DNA from: Siphonodentalium dalli
Lineage: Eukaryota > Mollusca > Scaphopoda > Gadilida > Siphonodentaliidae
Direction: 5' to 3'
Assembly: GCA_032622095.1 (NCBI GenBank)
Contig: CP136063.1
Coordinates: 184,925,956-184,989,955, forward strand
Length of the DNA: 64,000 nt
Positions 45,301 through 56,327 of the stretch are shown piece by piece. The translations under genes were made by a program, and so were the position numbers. Under the pieces are notes generated by a model. It made no database searches. It was given only the letters and a program-made list of their open reading frames with translations, and had not been told where the DNA came from. Positions within the stretch are counted from its first letter, which is position 1; each line of letters starts with the position of its first letter.

Positions 45301-45396
45301 ATATAATAAATATTGCACGGCTTGTCGTTGACTATGCCAAAATAGTCGTCCTCGCGGGAGGAATAGTCACCTCCAAGCCGTGCAATATTTATATAA
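45301..45396. mobile_element. Hairpin element directly after the 45090 frame
   Basis: AAATATTGCACGGCTTG and CAAGCCGTGCAATATTT are an exact inverse pair. The inside holds a second inverted pair, GACTAT...ATAGTC, and CCTCGCGGGAGG. Confidence 0.7.
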
Positions 45397-46079
45397 TATT
45401 GGACCCCCGCCGGAACCGGAATGTGGCAAAAGCGATCATCGCTAGGTAAAAGTTTGAGAAAGACGATTTTTTTCTCTAATATTAGGAAGTTTACAACCCT
45501 CACTTTTGGTCACCGTTGGACACTGACGTTGGACTGACATATAAACGGGTCTGCCTCATTCTTAGCTACATATTCCATAATGATGACAACATTGTTGTCT
45601 TCAATTGAGAGGATGATAGCCCGTACGCATGTCATTAAGCTTGCTCGTTATAAATACAATTATTTACTGCACACCTCTATTGTTATAATCCACACCTTTC
45701 TTTGGAGAGTAAAAATGTGCTCGTATATTTCAGATCTTATTTGAGCAGTGACATTGTCTGGTGAATCGTTGCATGGCGGTCGTTTCATAACTATCCAATA
45801 ATTGGCAGTACAATTATAACTGCGTTCCAAAGAAAGTTTTAAGTAAGAAAAATGTGCTAATTAGCAAAAGAAATCAGAGACAAGAAAATTCAAACATGAG
45901 AGCGCAGACATAATGATTCAAACATTCTCAGAGAATCGACCTACTAACAGGGATATGTGTATGTGAGGGTCGGGGCAGCAAGAACTTTAATGATGTCAAT
46001 GACACTGTACCTCAACTTGGGAAGGAGTTATTTTTTCGCTCAGCAATAAATAGAATGAAAAGACAGAAAGTAAACTAGA
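45397..46079. other. No recognised feature
   Basis: No coding frame or repeat recognised. Confidence 0.4.
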
Positions 46080-46425
46080 GGTCACCCCGAAGATCCATAT
46101 GAAGTTTGGTGACGATCGGATGAGATATGTGGTCTGTATGGTGTGCCGAAGGATTTAGTCATATAAAGAGTAAATTCCATGATGGCCGCTGGCGGCCGTG
46201 TTTTTTCAACACATTTCAGTAAAAATAGAATAGGAGGCCCCCATCTAGAGATCACCCCGAAGATCCTTATGAAGTTAGGTGATTAGATGATCGGATGAGA
46301 TATGTGGCCTGTAGGGTACACCGAAGAATTTAGTCATACAAATAGTAAATTCCAAGATGGCCGCTGGCGGTCATGTTTTTCAACAAATTTTGGTCAAAAT
46401 AGGAGACTCCCATCTAGGGTCACCC
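46080..46425 (+). repeat. Tandem duplication, unit about 170 bp
   Basis: GGTCACCCCGAAGATC, GATCGGATGAGATATGTGG and AAGATGGCCGCTGGCGG occur in order twice (from about 46080 and from about 46250), and GGTCACCCCGAAGAT begins a third time at 46420. Confidence 0.8.
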
Positions 46426-46426
46426 C

Positions 46427-47634
46427 GAAGATAGATAGATAGGTAGATTTATTTGGTGCGATGTAAACACATATTACAAAAAGGTCCTACAGTTTGAGTG
46501 AACCCTAAGATATTACAGTTTATATTGTACACAACTGATTTTAAACATATGAGAAAAAATCAAAAACAGTATCAATATAAATCAAACAATAATTTGAAAG
46601 ATTAAATTCAGTTTCATTTCATTATAATTTATTTAATAGAATATATAAATATTTTAAAGAAGTGGTCTTTATGATGTAATAAGACTCACCCATCGCACCG
46701 AGGGTGACATTGAAAAGTCTGACCCATAAACGGGCAGACTTATTTCCGCAATAATCCTCAGATTAATAAATGTTATCTTCTAACAATTTCTTTATTTTAA
46801 ATGACCAAAGTAATAAATATAGTTATAATGGACTTCGAGAGATATATTTCCTTATTAAAGTACGTATGTGTTGAAATTCCCTAAGAATGGTAAGATCGAT
46901 TTCAGAGTTACCGGTACCGAACTTGGTTTGCTAGTGAAACCATTTTAAATCATTAAGATCATTTAAGAATGACATATTCATAAAATTAGGCACTAAGAGT
47001 TTTGATGAATGAAAGTGTGGGAGATGTGCGTGAATTATTGCAAATTAAGTGATGCAACCACACTGGCAGTGTCTATGGGTTCTGTTTCGTTTCAGCAGCC
47101 CTCTACAAACATAAGTAGAGAGCCCACCTATCAAATGGTGGCCGAGTTTAACTTACTCCATCACAGAATCCATAGACCTCCCCGGAATAAATGTTCAAAC
47201 TTTAAAACCTACATGATTGTGAAAATAAAACCTATAAAATACATTCGTGATTAATACAGAAAATTATAAAATGTAGCAAATTGGTGCCATGCTACCAGAT
47301 CAATGTGCATTCAACACAGCAACTACTCAGATGTCACCCCTGAGATGCATACATGTACGCATCCCAGAGGTGGCACCCGAGCCATTTCTGCAGAGTCAGA
47401 AGGTGTCTATGAGTTCTGTTTTGTTTCGCAACCCTCTACAAAGATATTATAAGCAAAGGGCCCACCTATCAAATGGTGGCCGAGTGAGCTTACTCCAACA
47501 CAGAATCCACAGACCTCATCTGGATGAATGCACTAAAATGTGAATTTGGGATAAAAATACTTCAGCTGTATGAAATACAGATGAAAACGGATAGAGCACA
47601 TGAAAGGTGTTGATTGCTTTATAATGTTTATGTC
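46427..47634 (-). other. LINE tail (minus strand) and a spaced direct repeat
   Basis: AAATAAATCTACCTATCTATC (minus strand) at about 46455-46427 looks like a LINE 3' tail with a short tandem end. A block of about 150 bp occurs at about 47066-47200 and again at 47395-47540, containing CCCACCTATCAAATGGTGGC and CACAGAATCCA. No gene. This may be an expanded 3' UTR of the LINE at 47635-48883, which would give that LINE its tail. Confidence 0.45.
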
Positions 47635-48883
47635 CACACAAAAATTTCGTCTTCTTTATCTTTAAGTTGGCTGTATAATTCCAGTCACACTCTTTAAACC
47701 GGTTTGAGTCTTCGGTTGACTTGTAATTGATGTATAACTCATTCTAAAGTTTAATTCCATTGTAAGTGAATGATTTGGCATTATGTGTGTCATTTGATGG
47801 TGTAATAAAACTCATCCGACTGTAGCGGGTATCATATGTAAGCAAAGTGCTAATTGGTATGAAATTAGATGCCAAGTATGTGGGTTGGCCTTTATAGTGA
47901 AGTTTATGGACAAGCTTCAAAGTAGTGAAGTGAAATTTAGTTTTCAATGGAAACCAACGGGCTAATCTAAAATGTTTGAGACTGACATGATCTCGAGGTT
48001 TCAGGCTAAACAAGAATCTCATTAGTTTGTTTTGAGTGGTTTGCAGCCTTTTTTGGGTCTGCTATGTGAGTCCAAAACACCATGAAGTGCAAGCATAATC
48101 AAAATGGCAATGAGCCAAAGCAGAGGCCAATAGTTTCTTGGCATGAAAAGGAAGATCTATGGCTGTTCTAATGAGGAATTTAGTTCTGGAACTTACTTTC
48201 TTTATAACTGACTGTGCCATAGATTCACCTGATAATGACAATGATCGAACCTAAGTACACCTCATTCACTGATTTTATCAGTTGACTGGCAAACTGAATA
48301 TTTAATTTACTAACTGATTTAATTTTGTTCCGAGATCGAAATAATATTGATTCAGTTTTGCCTGGGTGCAAAGAAAGTTTGTTATCTACCATCCAATCAT
48401 TTAAAGATGTTAGTTCTATGCTTAGCCTGTCCTCGATTACCTTAACTTCCCTACTTGAATATAATAAACATGAGTCATCAGCATACAAAAGTAATTTGCA
48501 ATTTACAGCTCTGTGTGCATCGTTCACATATAATAAAAAAAGCAATTGACCCAGAATGGACCCTCGAGGGACCCCACAGGTGATTTCAAGCTGACACGAA
48601 TGAGTACCCCCTACATCAACTACTTGTGACCTATCTGTCAGATAATCTCTGATCAAATCAACGGCTGAGGGAGGGTTTTAGTCCAATTGCTTTCAGCTTC
48701 TGCAGGAGAATGGAGTGGTCCACTGTATCAAATGCCTTCTGCAGATCTACCAGAATCATTCCTGTATATTTTCCATCACGAAATTCCCTTCTTATATAAT
48801 CAGTAAGATATGTCAGGCATGTTTCAGTTGAAAATCCATTCCTAAAACCTTGCTTTTTCATATACCTCCCGATGCATAGCTCA
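47635..48883 (-). pseudogene. LINE reverse transcriptase and C-domain, well preserved
   Basis: Minus-strand blocks: GFRNGFSTETCLTYLTDYI and ILVDLQKAFDTVDH (48861-48700), a frameshift near 48658, then YLTDRSQVVDVGG, GVPRGSILGQLLFLLYVND, the catalytic YADDSCLLYSS (about 48470), LHPGKTESILF, then a C-domain with FHAKKLLASALAHCHFDYAC (about 48100), LKLVHKLHYKGQP and SFITPSNDTHNAKSFTYNG (about 47770), ending near KFKECDWNY-like codons. CR1/Jockey-like. Only about two frame breaks are evident, so it is younger than the other LINE copies here. The 5' half is missing. Confidence 0.85.
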
Positions 48884-49763
48884 TTTTCTTGTGGTGGTCC
48901 TAACTGATCATGTTACCGTATACATGAACATGTAATCTCAATCCATATATAGAAACCAAATGCTTTATTATACCTTTTACCATATATCTGTGCTTGCGTA
49001 CATGGCTTCATATTTCCATCTTTTTCAGTTCATTTATTTTCATCTGTTTGTTATATTGGGATTAGTTGGTTTGCTCCCGGACATTGTGTTACCTCGCTTC
49101 GGCATTTCGACATTTCGTTGGCTATGCTGTTATCTGCGTCGTCACACTGTTTGTACGTCAACCTTTTACTGTCACGTTTCTGACACTGCAAACAAGCATT
49201 CTGAATATTTTAGATTATAATCTATGGTCATACGATGTTCCTTTAATAATATACAATTAGCTTATCTGTCAATGGTACGTCACTCTGCAAACACAGTGTG
49301 TGTCTGTTTTGATAAAGTTGGAATTTTTTACATATGCTCATATCTGTTATTATATTTCAGTTGATGATGCACTGTGATCTATGCCATGGATGCCATAGGG
49401 AGCCTTCTAGGCCTGAGGGCTGCCCTTTTCACGCCCACATATTTTTTTAAGAGAGCTTTTCCATTTGTTATAACGTATTGTTACGATTTTTCTCCCCCAC
49501 CCACCTTCCCCTGTGCACGGGCGTAGGTGGAAGAATATATTGACAAATTTGTATATACAGTGTTTGGTAGACTTTAATAGCTGAAAATTTTGAGTATTTT
49601 ACGTACATGTAGTTTATATATGTGCATGATAGTTTCATATTCGGATGCGAGATTTGTGAAATATATATCCACCTTACATGTGTATACTCTTCTATACACG
49701 TACCGTAAAAAAAATTGTCATAGACATGTCAAATCGTATTAACGCTAAGAAGTGCCACATGGG
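48884..49763. other. No recognised feature
   Basis: Hydrophobic short frames at 48960-49260 show no domain. No shared repeat was noticed. Confidence 0.4.
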
Positions 49764-52110
49764 TTAAAGGTGGATTATCTCTTTGTAAACATGTATTGAA
49801 TAGTTACCGGGGTACAAACTATTATGTATGAATCGAAGACCCCTGTCCGGAAATGCTTCTACCGATTTATATTGATTTTATTTTGAATATTTTCTGGTCT
49901 AAAACGGTGTCGTTGTTCAGCTAACGAACACTAGTGGTTACTGTTAACAGAGACCAGAAATTGTATTGTGTAATTTTGTCACAAATAAACGTTAATTAGA
50001 CTCATTCTCGGTTATTACTATGGAATAAAACAATACAATCGATCAATCTGGGACATTTGACGTTCGGTACGTAGCAATAGGAACAGCATAATGCTCTCTA
50101 TCGCTATATGGTATCGCCCGAATGGTGTGTACTAAAAATAGACCAATAAAGTGTCCCAATTAATTATAATAAAATATTCGAAATAAAATAAATAATATGA
50201 TCATACGTAAACGTAATTTGCGCCCGCTTGTTACTGTTCATGTGATTATCGGGTGAATTTTTATCTTTAGAAAGATTTTATGATAAACCCTAACGGGACA
50301 CAAGAAAATTATATATACAATGTATCACATATAACGTAAATGTGGATGTTTAGCCTGCCCGTGTAATACGAGTCTCTGCTGTCTGGCCATCGACGCAGTC
50401 CTGTCTGGAATTTTGCGCGCCGATGTAGGTTGTGACGTCATGATGTACGTCTTGATGTCATGATGCCTTTACTCTTAAAAGGACTCTGCGATCTTTCAAT
50501 CGGAACTTATAGTTTCCGTTTGTCGGCCTTGAACTTTGAGAATATTTCTTCAATCTTTTAGGCGGAAATACCGTTAGAAAATGGAAGATCAAATCTAAAC
50601 GGCCAGTATGGCCCCTAGAATCCTCTTTCGGGGCAAATATTTTTAATAATTTTATAAAATATGTAAACAGAACTTTTTCATGCAATTTCAGTTTTTGTTA
50701 ACCAGGGCTTTCGTTTACTTTACATTAAATTTTTAAAATATCTTTGGCTTTATGAGCATGATGTTCCTACGTATGATGAAATATAGCTAACATTTACCGG
50801 AATTTTTCATTTTATTTTTGCCCTGGAGCATTTTTCCTAATTACACATTTGGAGGTGGTATTAATCAATACAAAATGGCGGCCGTCGCCAATAATAATTT
50901 TTTGGACTCGGCTGACCCTTGAGTTATGAATAAATTATTCTATTTTATGTAAGTTCAATCTGTTTTCAGATTGGGCTGAAAAAGTCGATTAGTATATCTC
51001 ATATCCGCATACATATAACCACAGCAGAATTATGGGTAACTTTTCAGGATTTAGTCGGAAATATGGCTTGTTGCCATTCGTCGGAAAGCTCTCCATATAG
51101 GCCTACCATAGGTCGCTTCTTTTCGCCGCGGGAGAGCTGGCGCTATTAATTGATAGAAGCCTTTCCGGACAGGGGTCTTCAATTCATATTTATTCGCGAA
51201 GCGACCTAGGGTATACGTATGCGGATATGAGATATACTAATCGACTTTTTCAGCCCACTCTAAAAATAGATTGAACTTACCTAAAATAGATAATTTATTC
51301 ATAACTCAAGGGTCAGCTGAGTCCAAAAAAGTATTTTTGGCGACGGCCGCCATTTTGTATTGAATAATACCACCTCGAAATGTGTAATTGGGCAAAATGC
51401 TCCAGGGCAAAAATAAAAAACTTTGTTAGCTATACTTCATCATACGTAGGAACATCATGCTCCTAATGTCAAAGATATTAAAAAAAATTTAATGTAAATT
51501 AAACCAAGCTCTGGTTAACAGAAACTGAAATTGCATGAACAAGTTTTGTTTACATATTTTATAAAATTATTAAAAAATATTAGCCCAGAAAGAGGATTCT
51601 AGAGGCCTTACTGACCGTTTAGATTTCATCTTCCATTTTCTAACAGTATTTCCGCCTAAAATATTGAAGAAATATTCTCAAAGTTCAAGGCAGACAAACG
51701 GAAACTATAAGTTCCGATTGAAAGATCGCATAGTCATTTTAAGATTGCTTCTTGTGAAACCACAAAAGCGTCATGACACCAAGACGTACATCATGACGTC
51801 ACAACCTACATCGGCGCGCAAAATTCCTGATAGGACTGTATCGATGGCCAGACAGCTTAGCCTCGTATTACACGGGCAGGCTAAACATCCACATAATTTA
51901 CATTATATGTGATTATTTACAATTACATATATATGATTTTCTTGTGTCCCGTTACGATTTATCATCGAATCCTTCTAAAGATAACAATTCATCCGATAAT
52001 CCCATGAACAGTAACAATCGGGCGCAAATTACGTTTACGTATGATCATATTATTTTATACCCAAGCAACTATTTCAAATTTGTTATTTAAAGAGATAATC
52101 CATCTTTAAA
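49764..52110. mobile_element. TTAA-type MITE, family K3, split by a palindrome
   Basis: The left part runs from TTAAAGGTGGATTATCTCTT to about 50191. The right end is TATTTTATACCCAAGCAACT to AATCCATCTTTAAA (52056-52110). A missing piece of the same MITE (GATAGAAGCCTTTCCGGACA and GGGGTCTTCAATTCATATTT) is found at about 51148-51190, in the centre of the inserted palindrome. Confidence 0.7.
50192..52055. mobile_element. 1.86-kb palindrome (arms of about 820 bp)
   Basis: The left arm 50192-51012 and right arm 51217-52055 are reverse complements with moderate divergence and indels. The outer ends read ATAATATGATCATACGTAAA and its inverse. Short matches (GGTCGCTTC and GAAGCGACC) extend the pairing into the spacer. 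Open frames in the arms are mirrored and carry no motif. The arms contain CAAAATGGCGGCCGTCGCC-like and AAACGGAAACTATAAGTTCC-like blocks. Origin unknown. Confidence 0.8.
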
Positions 52111-52226
52111 TTGAACATTGCTTTCGCCACATATCGCAAAAATTCACCCGATCATAACAATGTTATGCGCTACCAGCGTGGACCTGTTTATAATGTTATG
52201 CCGTGGCAGCGCTAACAAGATCTGAT

Positions 52227-52445
52227 ATCTGTCATTTGCAGAATGAGGTCCCCAGAGGGTGAATTTAGTTATGCTACCCCGCATAGCGGGCTAGCATCAC
52301 CAAATTCACCCTCTGGGAACCTCATTCCGCTGAGGTGTAAGCAGAATGAGTTCCCCAGAGGGTGAATTTGGTGATGCTAGCCCGCTATGCGGGGGTAGCA
52401 TTACTAAATTCATCATCTGGGGACCTCATTCTGCAAATGACAGAT
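52227..52445. mobile_element. Foldback built of four alternating copies of one block
   Basis: ATCTGTCATTTGCAGAATGA and its inverse form the ends. The block CCCCAGAGGGTGAATTT occurs four times in alternating orientation, around the CCCGCATAGCGGG-type mini-palindromes at about 52285 and 52385. Each half is itself a palindrome. Confidence 0.85.
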
Positions 52446-52542
52446 TTATAGCTTGAGATTCGTCTGCTGTCACTGCTAATATTGTTAGCATTTTTTCCCG
52501 CTAACTGATTTTAAATAGCGTTTTTTTTTTTCAAGAAGCTAT

Positions 52543-53071
52543 TTTAAAGATACGAGCGGTATTGGCGGTGGGTATGCTGTTAAAATATTCAACTCCGTCA
52601 AAAACCGCCATAAACAGAAGGAATAGTAAGATATAGACAGACTTTGTTCTTATGCCAATCAGAAATATGACATAAACAGTATGTTATTGTCATTTCCCCC
52701 CTTTGTTATGTAAACAAAAGCAAAAAAATGTTACGTTTCCTGGCTTTTGTTTAGGTCCGGATATGGTAAACATAAAGAGCGTTATTTGTTACTGTTTTTC
52801 TTATATGAAAATAATAAAGAGCGTTTGTATCTTTTTTGTGTGACTAACCAATAGAATTGCGCTATGTTATTTAAACAGAAGCACAACTTCTGTAACACGA
52901 GCAGTCTCTTGTTTACGTGCACAATCGTACGTCTTGACGACAATATACTATTTACGCGCTGATTATGTTTGTCATATGAGCGGAACTGCATATATTTTGG
53001 TGTTCCTTCTGTTGGTGGCGATTTGAACAAATATAAATATTTCTGCAACAAACGCCGCCGGTGCCTTTAAA
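52543..53071 (-). mobile_element. TTAA-type MITE, family K2, copy 3
   Basis: It runs from TTTAAAGATACGAGCGGTAT to AACGCCGCCGGTGCCTTTAAA, inverted relative to 1028-1550, with the same internal blocks (GAGCGTTATTTG, TGACGACAATATACTATTTA). Confidence 0.75.
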
Positions 53072-53700
53072 GATTAAAAATTATACACAGATTCAAATTT
53101 CTACAAACAAGACACAATCTCGCACATACAAGCGTTACACTGGTCATCGTGCTTTGCCTTTGTGTATTTCATTATTATAATATGATTGGATTGCCCCCAT
53201 AACGTATAGATAATCGAATGTCAAATAGTATGACATATATGCACATTGTGCACTCCGTGTACCAATAGCTTTCGACTAACAGCCATCGGATTTATATGGT
53301 CATCAATACACAATATGAAGTACAGTAGAGATATTGACCAATATCTTTTAAATGTTTTTATTGTCTGCCACACCATCTGCAGATAATTGCGCCTGTGCAG
53401 TACAAGAAGGTTACTATACCGACGTAGACCCATTGACGTATGGATATTCGAATGGCAAATAGTATGACATTTGTATCAACATTGTGCACTTCGTGTACCA
53501 ACAGCTTTCGACTGTCAATCATCGGATTGATATGGTCATCAATGCACAATATATAGTATATGTATAGACCAATATCTTTTTAATGTTTTTATTGTCTGCC
53601 AAACCAGCTGCACATAATTGCGCCGTTGTAATACAAGAAAGTTACTACCAACGTAGACCCCTTTACGTATGGATATTCGAATGCCAAATAGTATGAAATT

Positions 53701-53978
53701 TCAGCATATCGTCGCGCAAATATACGCACATAAAAGGACCTATACAGTGAAATAGTGTGATTATTTGTTTCTAAAATAAGCATATAAAACGGAGTAATTT
53801 CGCTTATTTCGTTTTATTGCTCGGACCACATTGAAAACACATGTTAAAGAGCGTACACTTGAAAAGTGGGGAGTTGGCTTATTTGTGTCATTGTCCACAC
53901 ATAATCTGCTTAGAATGGGCTCATTATGAGTCGATAATGTGACTAAAATGAACGAATATTCAGCACATTATCGACTCA
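53701..53978 (+). mobile_element. GTCGATAATGTG repeat family, copy F (3' end cut)
   Basis: It starts GCATATCGTCGCGCAAATA and stops at ATTATCGACTCA, where the phased CCGAA element begins. The rest of the family consensus is absent. Confidence 0.65.
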
Positions 53979-54768
53979 AAGCCCCGGTTCCATATTCCCG
54001 ATTTTCTGTCCCGAATTGGTATAGTCGGCACGAATCGGGACCAGACCAAATCGGCAGCATTTGAGAGAATTCTGGACGAGTTATATTCCAAAAAGCCGCC
54101 GAACAAAATTTAATCGTCCCGAACATTGCCGAGTATTCCAGAATGCTTCCGAATATCTTCCCGAATGATCAAGAATTATCCCGAACTGATACCGAAAAAT
54201 TTCGTGCGAGTGGCTGCCAAATTGCCCAGATTACTACCTACTTACACCGAATTGTTGCCGAATACCCCGAATCAATGCCGAACTTGTACCGAATTGATGC
54301 CGAATAGATACCGAATTGGAATTCAATTGCTGCCGAGCGTCCCGAATCGATGCCGAATTTTGCAGATACACCGGATCTCAGTATAAAAGCAGCCACACAT
54401 GGCGAATTCGGGAATAACCTACCGATTACTGCCGACTACTCCAGAATATCCACCCGAATATTGCCGAATACTGCCGACTACTCCCGAATAGGTGCCGAAT
54501 TGCTCCCGAATTTCTCCCGATGATTTACAAATCGGGAGCGATTCGGCTTGGTTCCCGATAGTTTTGAACATTTCAAAACTGTCGGGAGCGAGTCCAGAAT
54601 TGTCCCGAATCGACCCCGATAGCACCGATATCCCCGATCATGTTCGGGGGTAAAAATTCACTGTCCCGACTCGTCCCGAACTTACTCCACGATGTTTGCA
54701 AAATTATGATTCGGGAGTCATTCGGGAACATTCGGGGTGGGAAATCGGGGATATGGAACCGGGGGCTT
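53979..54768. mobile_element. 790-bp element of helically phased CCGAA motifs
   Basis: Terminal inverted repeats AAGCCCCGGTTCCATAT and ATATGGAACCGGGGGCTT continue into TCCCGATTT and AAATCGGGG. Between them the plus strand is a dense array of CCGAA, CCGAG and CCGAC motifs. Measured between the G positions, successive motifs lie 10-11 bp apart over long stretches: 9, 11, 11, 11, 11 around 54253-54310, and 10, 10, 10, 12, 10, 10, 11 around 54117-54195, the latter counting decayed sites such as CAGAA. In the right third the motif also appears inverted (TCGGGAG, ATTCGGG). A hairpin TCCCGATAGTTTTGAA and inverse lies near 54560. There is no credible protein; the frames show an 11-residue periodicity from the 11-bp unit. 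Confidence 0.8.
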
Positions 54769-54965
54769 AATGTGCATATTGTGCACTTCGTATACCAATG
54801 GCTTTCGACTGACACTCGTCGGATTTATGTGGTCATCAATGCACAATATGAAGTATAGTAGAACTATTGACCGATACCTTTTAAATGTGTTTATTGTCTG
54901 CCAAACCATCTGCAGATAATTGCGCCGTTGTTGTACAAGAAGTGTTACTACCGACGTATGCGTAT

Positions 54966-56327
54966 AAGTAGGTATGTATGTGGGTGTAAGTCCTCAATGG
55001 CAGACCAGATGGAGACTAAGAGTCTTGTCGGCCTACAATATGTGAGGTTTATTTTACTGGCAATCTTAAGTCTGTTTTACATTTAAATTGTGATCAACAC
55101 GGAATAAGTACAGTAAGTAGTTGTTAAAACAAATTAGGTTTATGTGCACGAAGGCTCAGAAACGACCTGTAAAAGAACAAGTAAAGAAACATAACAATAA
55201 TAAGGACAGACATTAATCAAACGATTAAAATTTAAATGTAATAAGCTCATACAAATGTCAAATCGTATGGGGCACATTTAATGCAGGTTCCATAATTCAT
55301 CACCATTTGGAACGTCTATGTCTCCGAATGTGGTGCCCAAAGAGTAATAGAAACTATCTGAAATCATAAACATTCCCCCGTCTCGCTCCAAGAATGCGAC
55401 ATAATTCAAACTAAGATATAAAGTTGTTCCCCTTCCATTGAAAATAATACACTTTGCTGTACTATCAAGATGAAACTTAAGCACAAAAACACGTCGGTAC
55501 CTCAACAAAAACAACATTTTGAGTTTATTACACCGGATAAGTTGATAATACCATGTTTTGGAGCTTCCTCTTTCAAATGGTATATAATATGGCATATATT
55601 TTATATAATGTGATCTGGGGGGAAATTAAGTGGGCCTTTAATACCTATCCGAGAGGAAATGTCATGTTGAATTATAGTATTTTAATCATATATTATGTTA
55701 TAGAATATTATTAAAACCGTATATGAAAGCACTATTAAAATTAACCTGTGACTCGAAAATTAAATGGGTCTTTAAACTGATTATTGTAAACAAAATGTGG
55801 TCATGTGTTTTGTTCGTCATGGTTTCTTTTCGAGCCAGCACACGAATGTTATAGTTTGTAATCAACCCCTTGTGTAGTAACAAATGCTCATTATTCTAAT
55901 TCTTTATTGGATATTATCACCATAAGACAATGAATAGCTTAATCCAAAACACAGTTCAACAGATACAAACATATTAAATAAACTATTAAATATCTATCGG
56001 TATATCAATCTTTGAGTAACTTACCCCATACCAACACGATGTTGATAATTTCACAGTAGTATTCTTAATATGGGCATATAATCATTCATTTATTTATTAA
56101 TATATATATACTAGGGCATATTTGCTTTGTGCCAGAGGTTTTTTGGATCAGAAGCATCTTTGTGTTGTTAATATTTCTTTAAGTTTAATTAGAAAAAGAT
56201 TGTGTAAAAGTTCATGTTTCGGTTTGTGATATTCTCCATATCGAACCACAACAACTTGATTCACATTGTTGTGGTTGCAGCTTTTGAATATTTCTTTATT
56301 TTACATGGTGTTATTAATACGCATGTT
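54966..56327. other. Mostly unrecognised; contains the fragment at 55278-55510
   Basis: Apart from the broken frame at 55278-55510, no gene or shared repeat was recognised. A TTTATTAATATATATATACT tract lies near 56095. Confidence 0.4.
55278..55510 (-). pseudogene. Broken fragment of a possible secreted domain
   Basis: The minus strand reads VFVLKFHLDSTAKCIIFNGR, followed in a +2 frame by NNFIS, a TAG, and FELCRILGARRGNVYDFR. The order C-IFNGRG...S(W)F...RI recalls, from memory, a domain of uncharacterised secreted mollusc proteins, with the TAG at a Trp codon. A frameshift and stops make this a remnant, or my alignment is wrong. It is upstream of the PAN exon on the same strand and might come from a paralogous gene. 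Confidence 0.25.

Larger units (their letters stand above)
53216..54965 (+). repeat. Tandem repeat, unit about 230 bp, third unit split
   Basis: AATAGTATGACAT, GCTTTCGACTAACAGCCATC and TTTTTATTGTCTGCC recur at about 53216, 53450 and 53679. The third unit is broken at about 53700 and resumes at 54769 (TGCATATTGTGCACTTCG), with 53701-54768 inserted. Confidence 0.8.

Noticed and set aside
54126-54386. 86-codon frame in the phased element as a repeat protein
   Set aside because: Its 11-residue periodicity follows directly from the 11-bp DNA unit; no start context, and stops break it on either side.
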